Source: Asterella californica (taxonomy: Eukaryota > Streptophyta > Marchantiopsida > Marchantiales > Aytoniaceae). From it: a DNA stretch of 64,000 nucleotides. Position numbers and translations under genes: made by a program. Within the stretch, counting starts at the first letter, position 1. The number at the start of each line of letters is the position of its first letter. The notes under the pieces are model-generated. The model saw nothing but the letters and a program-made list of their open reading frames with translations, searched no databases and was not told where the DNA came from. Shown piece by piece: positions 10,149 through 20,839 of the stretch. The DNA is taken from contig JAYKYS010000007.1 of NCBI GenBank assembly GCA_036924285.1, positions 12,400,001-12,464,000 of the forward strand. The letters are read 5' to 3'.

Positions 10149-11929
10149 TAGAACAAACTATAGGACTATTAAATCGTGTGCATTTATCTTAGTTGCACAT
10201 TCACATTCATTGACATAACTTTCAACTGTGAAAGGGTTGTACTGTATGTATCGTACAGTTTCCGGTTCTTGTGCTTTTGATATCATTGGACTGCCTGAGG
10301 AATAGCAAATGGGATACCCAAGTCAGTACACTTGTGGTTGTCGAGGGCACTCATCATACTCCATGCGTCTTCGGTCTGCTTATGTCACTCGAACAGTTGA
10401 ATTGATTTATTGGTCTCAGAGTAATCTGATGATGCAGAGGCACCGGCAAATCGTTTACCATCCATTTAACCTTCTGATTCAACAAATCAAGGAGCCCAAG
10501 AGCATAGGTAACTTCGACATATCACTTGTTGTTACATTCTAAATTCACAATGCCACATGAGATATTCGATTATCTCTGAGTAGACGAAAAGAGCTTCTTG
10601 AATATCCGTGAGAGCAAACGTTATTCTCATGGTCATCTGTATCATCAAACCACCCTTCCGTTAGAAATCCAAGTAAGTTTACTGCGTATAAACCTTCTCG
10701 ATTGAGTTTCAGGTGCAAGAGATGTTTCTAGAAAGCTCTTTTGGGAGTGAGGAACTCCTAGTCCGATGCTATTTGCCGAATAATCCTCGTCATAAGGACG
10801 GTGTTTCCCGTGGTGTAGTGTTGGCAGTCTTAAAAATCATGTCGAATGTTATCCTAGACTGCACGACGAGAGTCACAGGGCAGCTGAAGGTGATGTCCAA
10901 GTTACAAAAATGTCAAGAGTGAACATACTGAAAGAGGTGGCTTAGGGCATATTGGTGTTATACCTAGTATCAGGAAACTTCATCAGTATCAGACATCACC
11001 ACATCAGAGGCCAAGGCAAGCTGAGTCAAAACAGTTGAATTGTTATTCAAGGGCACTGCTTAAGGCACTGGAGCACCGACTTGTCCCTCTTCGCATCTTA
11101 GGATGAAGGTACAAGGTCTATCAGGAGAGGAATCGAGGACAGACAGTCTTTCACTTGAGCTTTGCTAGAAACATCTTTCTTGATGCATTCTGACGAAGCA
11201 TGAAGATTAAACGTGGGAAAGCCTCAGAAATTCGTCACAGGCGGAGTCAGCCGTTATAGCAAACAAGAGAAGAAGAAGAGAAATAAACCCAGTACAAGCT
11301 TGGCAATAGATCCGGACGCACACACATAATTATATGGCATGAACGTGATATTGAGAAATGATATTCTACCTTCACAGTAACGCTCGCCTCGATCTCAAAG
11401 CGGTAACAACGACGGATGAGGTCTGTGGAAGCATCGTACTGGGTTCGACACAGGCAGCAAGAAAGTCCACAGTTCCTTTATACGAGTGCAACTTCCGATG
11501 TTCCGTAAAGGATTACTCTTCATGTAACTGGAGAGGACCTCCCAACAGTATCCACAGTTCGGTGGTGTCGGCAGAAACAGAGCGGGCGGTATTGTCGACA
11601 GAGACAGAGCCGGAGATCTGGACATGTTCAGAAAGCAGCGCCCACGATCATCGACACAAGTGACCACAAGTATCTCAGTGACGATGTCTTCATACTTCCA
11701 TGGGGCCTCAGCACAACTGCGGAAAGGGCATCACTGTACAGTAGTGGAGAAGGGAACTACAGTTCTGAGTGCGTGACTTCCACCAGCTCGTCGGCGATCA
11801 TCCATCTCTAGACAAAACGTTGCCCTCCCCCACCCATGTCTCCTTACTACTGGAACTGACATTAGTACACGCTGGATAATTGCTGCACGCTGAAGTTCTC
11901 ATGTTCACGGAGTCGGAAGTGCGTGCTCA
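10149..11929. other. Stretch without supported gene
   Basis: Only short unrelated ORFs (10309-10542, 10713-10922, 11358-11663 plus, 11395-11667 minus), none with a recognisable domain or repeat boundary. Confidence 0.3.
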
Positions 11930-12345
11930 GCATCAGAGTTTAATCACAGCTCTGGGTCTGCCACGGTACGGTTCTAAATGGTTCGGTTGTAAACAGTTAG
12001 GTTTCAGTTCGCTTCGATGTTGTTTTCAATGGTTGTATTCAGTTCCAAACCGATCAAACTGAGTCTTTGTAACTAATCTGAAGTAATCTTTTGTAAGTTT
12101 CTTTTTCCATGCGTAGTAGCTCAAATAATTCTTTTCTATTCAGTCGTCGAAATGCAATGGCCAAAGTGATCAGTTTTACATTGGACTGCTAGTTTCGAAC
12201 TGGTTTGGTTTCATAAAACATGGTCCGATTCCCATTTAATTCTAATGTTGAAAAGTGGTCAGGTTCGGTTCTCATGGTCAGGTTCTAAGGGATTCGGTTT
12301 CAGTTCAATTTTACCTTGAGTGGTTCAGTTATACCGAACTGGGCC
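11930..12345. repeat. Degenerate GGTTCGGTT-rich repeat block (orientation 2)
   Basis: About 415 bp is dominated by GGTTCGGTT, GGTTCAGTT, GGTTCTAA and CAGTTC variants. It is the opposite-strand equivalent of the block at 2678-2993. The two blocks enclose the transposase relic, with the spacing of subterminal repeats of one element of about 9.7 kb, but no matching tips were identified. Confidence 0.5.
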
Positions 12346-14499
12346 AGTGTTAATGACAACACATGTGTGGAGCATTGTCAATAACGTACAGTATAGATGG
12401 AACGACTGTACAGGATTGATTTGTGATGAATCCAGCCGTTGCTACAGTTCGAGTCAAACCTCCATAGGGAACAGAGACATCGAGAAATTTATCAGTTCGG
12501 CAAATTCGATTTAGTGATAGCCGAGGTATCGCTGATTTGTGTGACACCTAAACTTCAGTGTTAATTATAGTTGACTTTCTCCAACTGCAACGGCATCTGC
12601 TAGGCAGCCACAGGATCTACTTCCTTATTGTCCTCGCATAATCCATTCGAACATAAGAAAAAACAAACTCAATAAATAAATAGTTAATAGAAGAAAATAA
12701 AATAGAACTTCCGGAGTGTTGTTGCGCTCTCAGGAGATTGCAGACTAGTGAAATAAAGGATGTTTTTCCCTTCATTCACTGATTTCCTCACCGTTTCCCA
12801 TACTACAGAACGGAAATGATACAAGCTCAAAAGTTAAATAAGAAAGAATTTAGGTAGGTGAGGTACTACTTTACCTCCTCACCTAAAACTCGATAACAAG
12901 ATCTGGTACCCTTTCTCTCATCATCTTCTCTCTCCCCTCATTTTAGGTAACCACGTGTTCAAAGAGTAACTCTATTAGATTAAGAAAATAAACTTTAATA
13001 AACTAAGTTGAAATAAAAGAGACAAGAAAGGAAGGTAACAACTTAGGTCCTGCGAGCTCTTGCTAAAGGGTTTAAGTACCAAACAGAAGTTTGTAAGGTT
13101 AATCCTAAACGAGATCCTAAACCTCTTAACCCATATCCAAACTACATAGTAGTAACTGATCATAAATATACTAGTAATCCATCGTAAGTGATTAAAGGAA
13201 AAGAAACTTTTTTCTAATATTTATTTATCTTAAACGGTAACTGTACTCCAAAGACTAATTAAGAATTAGCAAGAAAAGTAAACCCTCCCAGTAACATCAC
13301 CTCGTCAAGATCACTTCCGCCTCTTAAACATACAAGCAGGACGGAAGGGATTGGTTCTTGTACGGAGTTGAACACTAGTAGTACGAGCAGAAACTAGTGC
13401 TGTAAACTAACGAGAAGCGCACACAATCTACAAAGCACGATTATGCAACTGACAAAAAATGTATTCACTTGAATTGGATTGCTGCAGATGTAAAGGAAAT
13501 ATCGATAAGCGAAGAGAGACCCTCACATGTCTACATGGTTCGCGGATGATTCTACAATTTACTTGCAGTCACACAACTAATCTTTTCTTCTTCTCCGAGT
13601 CTGAGCATTGTTCGTTATTTTTGTATCAGTACTGTTGCAAGTGAAGAACACTAGGAGGAATCAAGGAATCACACTTTTATCACAGAATCAAGGGACTCTA
13701 AGTCATTTGATTCTGTGATATGATTAGTGGCACACTGTAATATTCATAGCCAGCATGCATATAGTCGTATAGTCATATCCACTTCCTCAATCATATTTAA
13801 GAAATAAATTTCTCTTAAAATTATAAATCCATCTTTATACAAATTCTCTTATGTGATTGATTGACCGATTGGAGAATGTGATCCTCAGAGAAAATATTTT
13901 TTAGATGCCGCTAGTAAAGCAATCTGTGCATAAATTGTTATGGTTCTACCAAGAAATTGTTCTAATTAACTAATTATAAAATGTATCCGATCAATTGCGA
14001 TCCAGTACAATATAATCCGACCTATACACAATTTAGAAGTAACTCATATATGGAATTTAATAACCATACGGGCATAATCGGATCTAATAACAATATGGGC
14101 AGAAGTTATACTGTCTATTTCTCATATATTACTCTTATTCGATATCCAGTATTCTCTTGTTGTAATAAAATATAAAGATAAAGTTTACATCCTTCTCTAC
14201 TTGATGGTTATTCTCATCCATTCGTCTTCTTTCATCTAGTGGATGGGATGTTAAAGGCCGATCTTTACGTCAATACGTTTATCTACCACGTTATTTGTAA
14301 GATGTGTTATCATTCCGACTGCATAGATAATCTCTTCTAGTAACCGTATTATTATCTTATTTTGCTCTCTGATATGCTCTTACTATATCAAAGTACGTGA
14401 AATTTGACTTAGGAATACACGAGATATCTAGCTATAGATAGATATAACGGAACTCTTAACCAACTTGTATATCCTCATGATCACAATCCACATAGAACA
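12346..14499. other. AT-rich stretch without supported gene
   Basis: Contains a small imperfect inverted repeat (12849-12887, TTTAGGTAGGTGAGGTA with TACCTCCTCACCTAAA) and several short ORFs, none with a known domain. No LTR or terminal repeat boundary is visible. Confidence 0.3.
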
Positions 14500-14584
14500 A
14501 ATCTTTGTCTCGACTATAATGCATGTCTGTCATTGTTTCTTATAGAAAAAATGATAGACATGCATTGTAGTCGAGATAAAGATT
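14500..14584 (+). ncRNA. Candidate small-RNA hairpin
   Basis: Arms 14500-14533 and 14551-14584 pair over all 34 positions in plus-strand RNA: 31 Watson-Crick pairs and three G-U wobbles. The loop is 17 bases and can pair further (TTTCT with AGAAA). Read as minus-strand RNA the same three positions would be A-C mismatches, so pairing is kept only in one sense. This is compatible with a miRNA or siRNA precursor. The alternative is a short foldback transposon whose arms are decaying by C-to-T change. Confidence 0.4.
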
Positions 14585-14689
14585 GAGACATTATAGTCAA
14601 CTTAGTCTAATCCTAAGAGGTAGGAGATAGAATAACGTGTCCTTGTGATCACACAAGGCACTCATAACAAAAAATAATAATATCTGCAC

Positions 14690-14960
14690 ATACAACAACT
14701 AGAAGCTTATTTTGCTTTGAAATAAACTGGTTGACATGCGTAGTGCAAGCTGATCTACTATTTGACAACATGTTATAATCATGTGCATGACTATGATCTC
14801 GTCATCAGGTAGTGTATCCAAAATATTTTGTAATTCGAATGATAACACTCGTTAGAGAAATCTTTAACAAGAATTGTGTCATCAGTAGATCAAATAGCGA
14901 ATGTAAAAATCTTACCTCTTTACCTCTAACTGAACATACTTGATGTCATCTTGCTTCAGA
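14690..14960 (+). pseudogene. Possible Ty1/copia RNase H 3'-end relic
   Basis: In shifting plus frames there are FEINWLTCVVQADLL-like sequence near 14715 and VSSVDQIANV near 14880. These recall the copia RNase H end (EIxWL, then T-x-DQ-x-AD). Several stops and frame changes intervene. The similarity is weak. Confidence 0.25.
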
Positions 14961-15470
14961 GTTGGTTTCTTTGGGTGGTGACATCTACTTCTTTTGCAAC
15001 TGAGTTGTTCTAACATGAATAGAGATGTCTTTGTAAGATCGCTCTGCAACTTCATTATACAACAACCTTATGACTTCATGATTCCTCTAGCTGATCAGTC
15101 TATAGTGTGGAACACGGACAGCGATTCGTAACTTCTACAACGCTCTAGCTCTCGCATGGAATATTGGATTAGGCAAGTGAACTTAGCCAACGAATTCACT
15201 CCCAACTTCAGTAACAAATATTTATGACATAGCATCGTTCTAAAACACCGAAGCAAACCTCCTAGAGCAATTCTCTTCCAAGAACAAATCCTCTTTTGCT
15301 ACAACAAATCTTCTCCAAGAGCAAATCCCTCAGAGCAAATCCTCTCCCAAAGCAATTCTAGAAAACAACCCATATCAATTTAGAGGTTTGTATCGAGAGA
15401 GAGAAAGAGCTCTAAATGTTTCATTGAAATGATTAATGAGTTCGGCAAGATCCAATAAACCACCACCGCA

Positions 15471-15612
15471 TGGATCTTGTTTTAACTGTGGGCAACACAG
15501 ATCATTGGTCACCAAATTGTCCATATCCGAAGAGACAATTGAGATATGTATCACTCTGTGAGAAATGTCATCAGTTAGGACATGCCACGACGGATTGTCC
15601 TAACCCGCACGA
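15471..15612 (+). pseudogene. Gag zinc-knuckle remnant (element H)
   Basis: Two CCHC knuckles are visible: CFNCGQH then HWSPNC, split by an apparent 2-base deletion near 15513, and CEKCHQLGHATTDC (CX2CX4HX4C) intact at about 15565-15600. They are typical of retroelement Gag RNA-binding modules or of plant zinc-knuckle proteins. The reading frame is cut at 15613 by the TGTCATGATG start of LTR G, so this is the outermost host visible in the nest. Confidence 0.55.
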
Positions 15613-15652
15613 TGTCATGATGTGAATCATTTCACATAATAAATAATTCACC
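15613..15652 (+). mobile_element. LTR G, first 40 bp (host of element A)
   Basis: TGTCATGATGTGAATCATTT to AATTCACC matches the first 40 bp of the D-family LTRs (32231, 36309, 43617). The rest of this LTR resumes at 62771 beyond element A. The last five bases TCACC (15648-15652) are repeated at 62771-62775, the target duplication of A. Confidence 0.75.
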
Positions 15653-16057
15653 TATAATAAGTAGAGCTCTACTTATCAACTAGAGGGAAAATTAGTTTGG
15701 TAGAAGTTTTTGGTATAAGAATTAGTTACGGCTAAGTTGGCCTGAGAATACATGTAGCAAAATAATACTTCTACCAATAGGTGGGTGTGCCAAAAGTTCA
15801 CCGAGAAACTTCTAGAAGTTTCTAGAAAGAAGCTTTGAGAACTTTCCAACGAGCTCTTACGTGGCTCATTCTGAACCCTCTAGATGTTGTTTCAGATCTA
15901 AGGCTGCATGTAAGTCACGTCAGCGATCCGTGTGCTCACTTTGAGAGGTCAACATTGCCGAGAGCTTATCATGTACTATTCCTTTCACTATATAAAAGAT
16001 GCGAATGCACCTCCACGTGCATTCGAGTTTTGAGTTCACTCTAGAGCCCATCTTACA
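15653..16057 (+). repeat. Element A 5' LTR
   Basis: Matches the 3' LTR at 62309-62770 along its length. It begins TATAATAAG where the other begins TGTAATAAG (G to A in the terminal TG) and ends CATCTTACA. It is about 57 bp shorter because the 3' LTR has extra copies of an AGAAACTTCTAGAAAGAAG unit. A TATA box (CTATATAAAAG) lies at 15988-15998. Confidence 0.85.
15988..15998 (+). promoter_or_regulatory. TATA box of A LTR
   Basis: CTATATAAAAG about 60 bp before the LTR end; its equivalent CTATATAAAGG is at 62701-62711. The position is usual for an LTR promoter. Confidence 0.65.
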
Positions 16058-16058
16058 A

Positions 16059-16070
16059 TGTTATCGGTGC
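16059..16070 (+). other. Element A primer-binding site, degenerate tRNA-iMet type
   Basis: TGTTATCGGTGC, one base after the LTR end, matches the plant iMet site TGGTATCAGAGC at 9 of 12 positions. The position is right; the mismatches fit an old element. Confidence 0.55.
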
Positions 16071-16174
16071 AGGGAACTCCAAGAGAGCAGATTACCCCTC
16101 TTAGAAGGACCTTTGATCGAGGTACCGGGCAATTGAAACTCTGAGTGCGTCGAAAGGATCAAGAGAGCTATGTG

Positions 16175-16393
16175 ATGGATGGGGGTAGATTTCTAGCTCC
16201 AAAATTATCATTCTTGAATGTTTTACACATCAAGCTTATGTATCTGCGTTGTGAGCATTTTCGAGTGTATCTTGTCTACCATTTCAGTGAGGATTTCATG
16301 GATCAAGTGATGAATTCGTCAGTCCCGGTGATTCTTCCAGTAGTGACATATGCGGCCAGTTGGGATTTGAACGTCTATATCTTGATTAAGTGA
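16175..16393 (+). CDS. Leader ORF1 of element A (72 codons, conserved unknown)
   Basis: Begins MDGGRFLAPK and ends YILIK. It aligns without gaps to the ORF at 26028-26243 in the LTR of E, about 36 of 71 residues identical. The block VPVILPVVTY (16322-16351) is identical in protein but differs at 8 of 10 codons, almost all at synonymous positions, so protein-level selection is likely. Residues 20-70 also resemble ORF2 (FSEDF versus FGEDF, followed by a hydrophobic strand and a final hydrophobic LI or LY), suggesting an ancient duplication. The TGA stop is two bases before the ATG of ORF2, a layout that suits reinitiation. It lies between the primer site and gag. No membrane helix, zinc site or known fold was recognised. 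Confidence 0.6.
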   Translation: MDGGRFLAPKLSFLNVLHIKLMYLRCEHFRVYLVYHFSEDFMDQVMNSSVPVILPVVTYAASWDLNVYILIK

Positions 16394-16395
16394 GC

Positions 16396-16435
16396 ATGGA
16401 TCTAAATCTACCCGCTCCTGTTCCCTTCAACACGT
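16396..16435 (+). pseudogene. Leader ORF2 of element A, 5' part
   Basis: ATG at 16396, reading MDLNLPAPVPFNT, is cut after ACGT (16432-16435) by element E. The same frame resumes at 28617 after a second ACGT. The start matches MDLNQLP of the E-LTR ORF2 copies. Confidence 0.65.
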
Positions 16436-17893
16436 TGTCCTGTTGTAGGACCAACTAGTATGTAAATTACGCATATAAGTGCGTTTTGCGCACAGTTGTA
16501 GAAGTTGTGATGTAATGGGATCTAAAACTTTGATCTTATGAGCTTAGAATGCTCTATTATCTGCTGGGGTTCTCCATGGGGCAAAAAAGGACAAGGTTGA
16601 GTCCTTTAATTTCTCATTGGTCCACCAAAAAGTGAAACCTAAGTGTGCGCTCTGGGAGGATCGGGGCACTTTGAGGAGAGATTTTGGAGATCAGAGGGCA
16701 TGGGCGGAGAGCTCTTGACGGGAGGAGCAACTTGAGCCCAAATTTCACTCGATTTGGAGGTCCAAGGCATACGTTATGGCATTTTGAAGTTCATAGAGTG
16801 ATGGGACTACATAGCTTTCCCTTCCGATTGTAAGATTAAGGAGTTTGAGTGATTGAGTCGTCAGATTGAGACCATATTTCATGAGCTTGTAGTCTGTCAG
16901 TTGCTGAAGCTCTGACCCCAATTTTCACCACCGGATGTTCTGCAGATTGAGCGCAATGGCGATTTGAAGACGACGGGGTGCAAAAAGCTTTCAATCTGGA
17001 GCAGCAAGTTTGCAGATTTATGGAGGATGATTCGAACGGTCAAATCGGCTCAAATTTCCTGAGTAGTGAGTTTACCTTCTGAATTGATAGCACAGGAAGT
17101 TCAAGTGGAAGTGGACGGTTCATTTAGACGAAGAAGCTTCTGTCCTGAATCTGAGATTGGGAGTGCGTGTTAGTTTCTGAGAATTTGTGTTAATTGTGGG
17201 AGGAGATCAAGCCGTCAGATCTTCCTGAAATTTGACATGTAAGTAGAGATTCGAGTATCCTACCTACGTGGTAAGTTTGAGAGGAGACTGAGCTGTAGAT
17301 CTGTACCTATCATGTGTGAAATTTCGCTGGTTTTCTGTCGAGTTGTATCGGCAACGGTATCTAGTCTAGGTCCCGAGTCTTGTTAGCGGCAGTTGGCAGA
17401 AAAGTATCCAGTGTGACGTTTGTATTGCTTTGGGGTGTATTCTAGGCGTAGATAAGACTTTAGCGACCTACCTTGTAACCACGTCATGTGGTTGTAGGTT
17501 CGCATTCAACGTGGCAAAGTGCGATCCTTGACCCCTAAAGTCGACTACTTGTCTAGCCTAGTCTCTTGTTTTGAGACACGTTACGGTGCATGCATTAGAA
17601 CCTTTCACCTAGACGACCTACACGTGGATGAGTATGACGGCACCAAACATGCGATGTGCATGTGTGCCACCTCATTGGCCCGTGTGGCTTGGGTTGCTCG
17701 GTTAGGGAGCTTGCACCTATCCTTGTTTTGGGTTCGAAGCTTTTAAGAATAAGAGAGTGACCTCTGTGGGGACATTGGACCTTAAGAAAATTCAAGAGAT
17801 TGTTCGTGGAAAGATCTTGGAGATCCTATGAGATTGTATCGGTGTTCTGTGGATCGAGATACCCTTGTAGTTGGAATACAAATGTTGTGAGAG

Positions 17894-18109
17894 ATGGACG
17901 AAGGACTCTACTTACCGCCCAGATTATCTTTTCGAAACCCTTTCTAGATTAAATTGATGTACATGGAACGAGTTCATTTTCAACAGTTTCTGATAGGATC
18001 CTTCGGGCATACCTTTACCGCACAAGTCATGCTCTCGCCTGTCCCTGTGATCTTACCTGTTGTCACTTACGGCCAAGAATTGGATCTTATCGTCTTTATC
18101 CTCATCTAA
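17894..18109 (+). pseudogene. LTR ORF1 copy (5' LTR of E), one nonsense codon
   Basis: Same 72-codon frame as 26028-26243 and as leader ORF1 of A, starting MDEGLYLPPR. One internal TAG at about 17945 stands where the other LTR has CAG (Gln). The end is TAATGA, followed after three bases by the ORF2 ATG. Confidence 0.6.
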
Positions 18110-18115
18110 TGAAGG

Positions 18116-18319
18116 ATGGATCTAAATCAGCTCCCTCTTGTAAACTTTAACACCGAGTGCGAGATAAGACATATCTGTCGATCCAAAGTCATGTACGAGG
18201 TCCTAGTAGTGAGAAATTTCAGAGAGGAATACTACCGAGAGATCATGTCTTCGCATATCCTGTTTGTCGTGTCCATGATCATCCAACGTTTTCGTGTGGT
18301 TATCTTGACCCTTTACTGA
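18116..18319 (+). CDS. LTR ORF2 copy (5' LTR of E), 67 codons
   Basis: MDLNQLP to ILTLY, open throughout. Nearly identical to 26250-26453 and about 52 percent identical (35 of 67, counted by hand) to the split ORF2 of A. Conserved features are C-R-x-K near residue 21, RNF-x-E-x-Y near 33, and the final VVIxLTLY-like strand. It ends 133 bp before the LTR boundary, so it would lie in the RNA leader ahead of gag if transcription starts upstream of it. Function unknown. Confidence 0.55.
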   Translation: MDLNQLPLVNFNTECEIRHICRSKVMYEVLVVRNFREEYYREIMSSHILFVVSMIIQRFRVVILTLY

Positions 18320-18456
18320 GAGAAAGAAAGTGCTTAGATATCGAGGAAGTCAGAGAGAAATCCACGTGATACTAGTCGCTCTGCTGTGCATCGATCGCTA
18401 GCCACAGCCAGAAGGTACGCCCTTGCTCAAAGGAAAGGCTCTCGCTACGACATATT

Positions 18457-18475
18457 TGGTGCTTCCACTGAGAGC
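18457..18475 (+). other. Element E primer-binding site
   Basis: TGGTGCTTCCACTGAGAGC, four bases after the LTR. The same site follows the LTRs of D (32705-32723 exact; 38950-38967 with one change). It begins TGG as required for a tRNA CCA end, but I could not name the tRNA. Confidence 0.7.
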
Positions 18476-18520
18476 ACGCTTTGAGGTGGTTTAGTGAGTT
18501 GTTGTCAAGGAGCGTCAAGT

Positions 18521-20839
18521 ATGAATCTTCCCGAAGCAATGGGGACGAGTGGAGGAGGAGCGGATGATCTACTTCGAGCATTGATGATGTTGTTGCGACA
18601 ACAACAAGGAGGTGATGTTGGGGAGCAGAAGTCTACAAGAGCTCTACAGGCGGTGGTGAAGAAGTTGGGGAGGTTTGATGGAAAGAACATCACGAAGTAT
18701 GTTCGTGAGTATATTTGTGAGATGGAGGTAAATCGTGTGCCTAAGACAGAGATGATTTCTAGTTTCGAGTTAGCTGTGATACAAGAGATCCGTAGTCAAG
18801 TGACAAAGCTGAAAGATGCACGTACGAGTTCTTGGGAGGAGTATGAGCAAAAGTTGAAGAGTGAATTTTTTGATGATGATGCGGATAGAGTAACCAAGAG
18901 AACGTTCTTGGAGTGGATAGAGCAACGTCCAAGAAATGAGATGACACCAAATGAGTTGCTGCGTGAGTTTGAGAAACGAAACTGTCAATTGTCTCCATCC
19001 GAGAGGACGACGCTTGACTTAAGGAAGACATAACTTTTTCTAGAAGCTGCTGATGAAAATCTAGAGGATAAGCTTTTCTTGATGCTAGCAGACAAGGGAG
19101 AAGAAGGAGGAGTGAGCACAGACTGGGGAAAGATAGAGGAAGCTGTTACTATTCTCACGAAGTAGAAACGTGGAAGAGGTAGAGCTGCAACCTTGAGATC
19201 TGATGTCTCTTTAGCTCCGTTGCCCAAGCATGCCAATAACAAGATTGAAGATTCTGCAATCGATGAGTTGGTTAAGGGTTTGAGAGAGTTAAGGATAGAG
19301 ATGGTAGAGCTAAAGCATAGTCGAAGTCCTGGTGATACTAATGCATCATCAACTAGCAGAAATTTTGTTAGAAGATGTATCTAGTGTGACAGTACTGAAC
19401 ACCAACGTCGAGATTGTGAGGATTTTTCAGAGGCTCTCAGAACCGGAGTCGTGAATTTTAGAGATGGAAAGATTCATCTCGCCCAAACTGGTGCGCCGTT
19501 GAGTACCAACTTTGGTAAGGGAGGAATGAAGAGCTTGGTGAGAGGTCAGGTTGGTATAGCTACGGCAATACGTACAATAGAGCCAGAAATATTTGCGATT
19601 GAAGTAGATGTACCGGTTGTAACAGGTGTTAAGAGCGATGTAGTTGAAGTTCCACGAGAAGTAATGTTACGAGGTGCGGAGGCAATTCGCCGTATTACTG
19701 GATGGGATGATCCTGTAGAGGCAGGGTGTGTCAAGGCTTACTTGGTACAAGAGAAGCATGTAAGCTGGCAAGATGCGATTGTGGAAGAGAAAAGGAGACG
19801 TGATGATGATGTTGCTGATCCGGAGGAGGCTACAAGGAGAGCCAGAGCCACGAAGAGGAGAGGGCAACAAGAGACATCACCTTCTGATATCTCTTCGACG
19901 TCTCAAGGGGCATCTACATCTGAACCTATGGTTGATGTTCCTATTTATGACACGGAGATGAGAGAGAAAGGCAAAGGAGCTTCTTCAAAGGGCAAAGGTA
20001 AAGCACCGACCTACAGACTACAGTCTGATATCGAGACCAGCACCAACTTGAAGGAGATTCTTGAAGAGAGAATTTTGGATGCAAAGATAGAATTTTCCTT
20101 GCGAGAGGCCTTAGGGATAGCAAAACGTGACTTTCATGAGTTGATCATAGATGTGATCAAGAGAAAGAGGCAGATGATTGCAGATACAGTGATGGTGAAA
20201 GCATTGGATACTGACATCACTGGGGAAGAAGATGAAGAGTTAGGTCGCGTATTTGTCCAAAAGCATGTACTACAGACGTCGAATGGAAGAGAGGCAAGAG
20301 TTTCAGACTGTGCTGCAGAACATGGCGACGAGAAGCAACATGAGAGTCACTATTCTCGAGCATATTGGGCTCGTGCAACTACAGAGACAAGGGTCCGACT
20401 AGGTAACTTGTCAGAGGCTATAGTGGCGTTGGTGGATCACGGTTCAGAGATTAATATCATGTCCAAAAACGTTTACGAGAAAGGGAAGTGGTCAATCGAC
20501 ACAGGACATGGATGGGTTCTTCGTGCTGCTAACAACCAAAGAGGTGAACTTTTTGGTGCTTGTCCAGCTGTCAAGACTCGAATAGGAGATGTAGAGATAG
20601 AACAAAACTTTTTTGTTCAGAGTGTAGCTGCTTATCCTGTGATCCTTGGTCAACTGTACATTACTACGTCTAGGATGGAGACGAAAGTAATGGACGATGG
20701 ATCTCATTATGCTCGTATCAGAAGTCAAGATGGTACGAGGGCGGTACAGTTTCTTATTGTACGTACGGGTCATGAAAGGAATAGAGAGAAGCTAAGGGAC
20801 AGTCTCTTAAGGACTGACAAAGAGTTTTTGGATTTTTAG
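18521..20839 (+). pseudogene. Element E gag-protease
   Basis: One frame from ATG at 18521 (MNLPEAMG). The order is a gag N-part, a capsid-like region (ALQAVVKKLGRFDG to about 19030), one CCHC knuckle (C-I-stop-C..TEHQRRDC, near 19376-19420), a basic linker, a spacer domain (ILEERILDAK...AKRDFHELIIDVIKRKRQ), and a retropepsin with VALVDHGSEINIM near 20430, so D-H-G instead of the usual D-S/T-G. Three in-frame stops (19031, 19163, 19382) fall where D has Glu, Gln and Trp. There is no indel. The frame ends LDF-stop and overlaps the pol frame by about 20 bases. Confidence 0.75.

Larger units (their letters stand above)
16436..18452 (+). repeat. Element E 5' LTR
   Basis: 2017 bp, TGTCCTG to ACGACA. 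Aligns along its length to 24532-26586 with scattered substitutions and small indels. Its last 560 bp contain the two small ORFs shared with the leader of A. Confidence 0.85.

Noticed and set aside
12849..12887. Imperfect inverted repeat
   Set aside because: Short with an indel in the arms and no U-run or target duplication; not enough to call a terminator or element.
13981..14175. 64-codon Asn/Tyr-rich ORF
   Set aside because: AT-rich composition, no domain and no homologous copy in the window.
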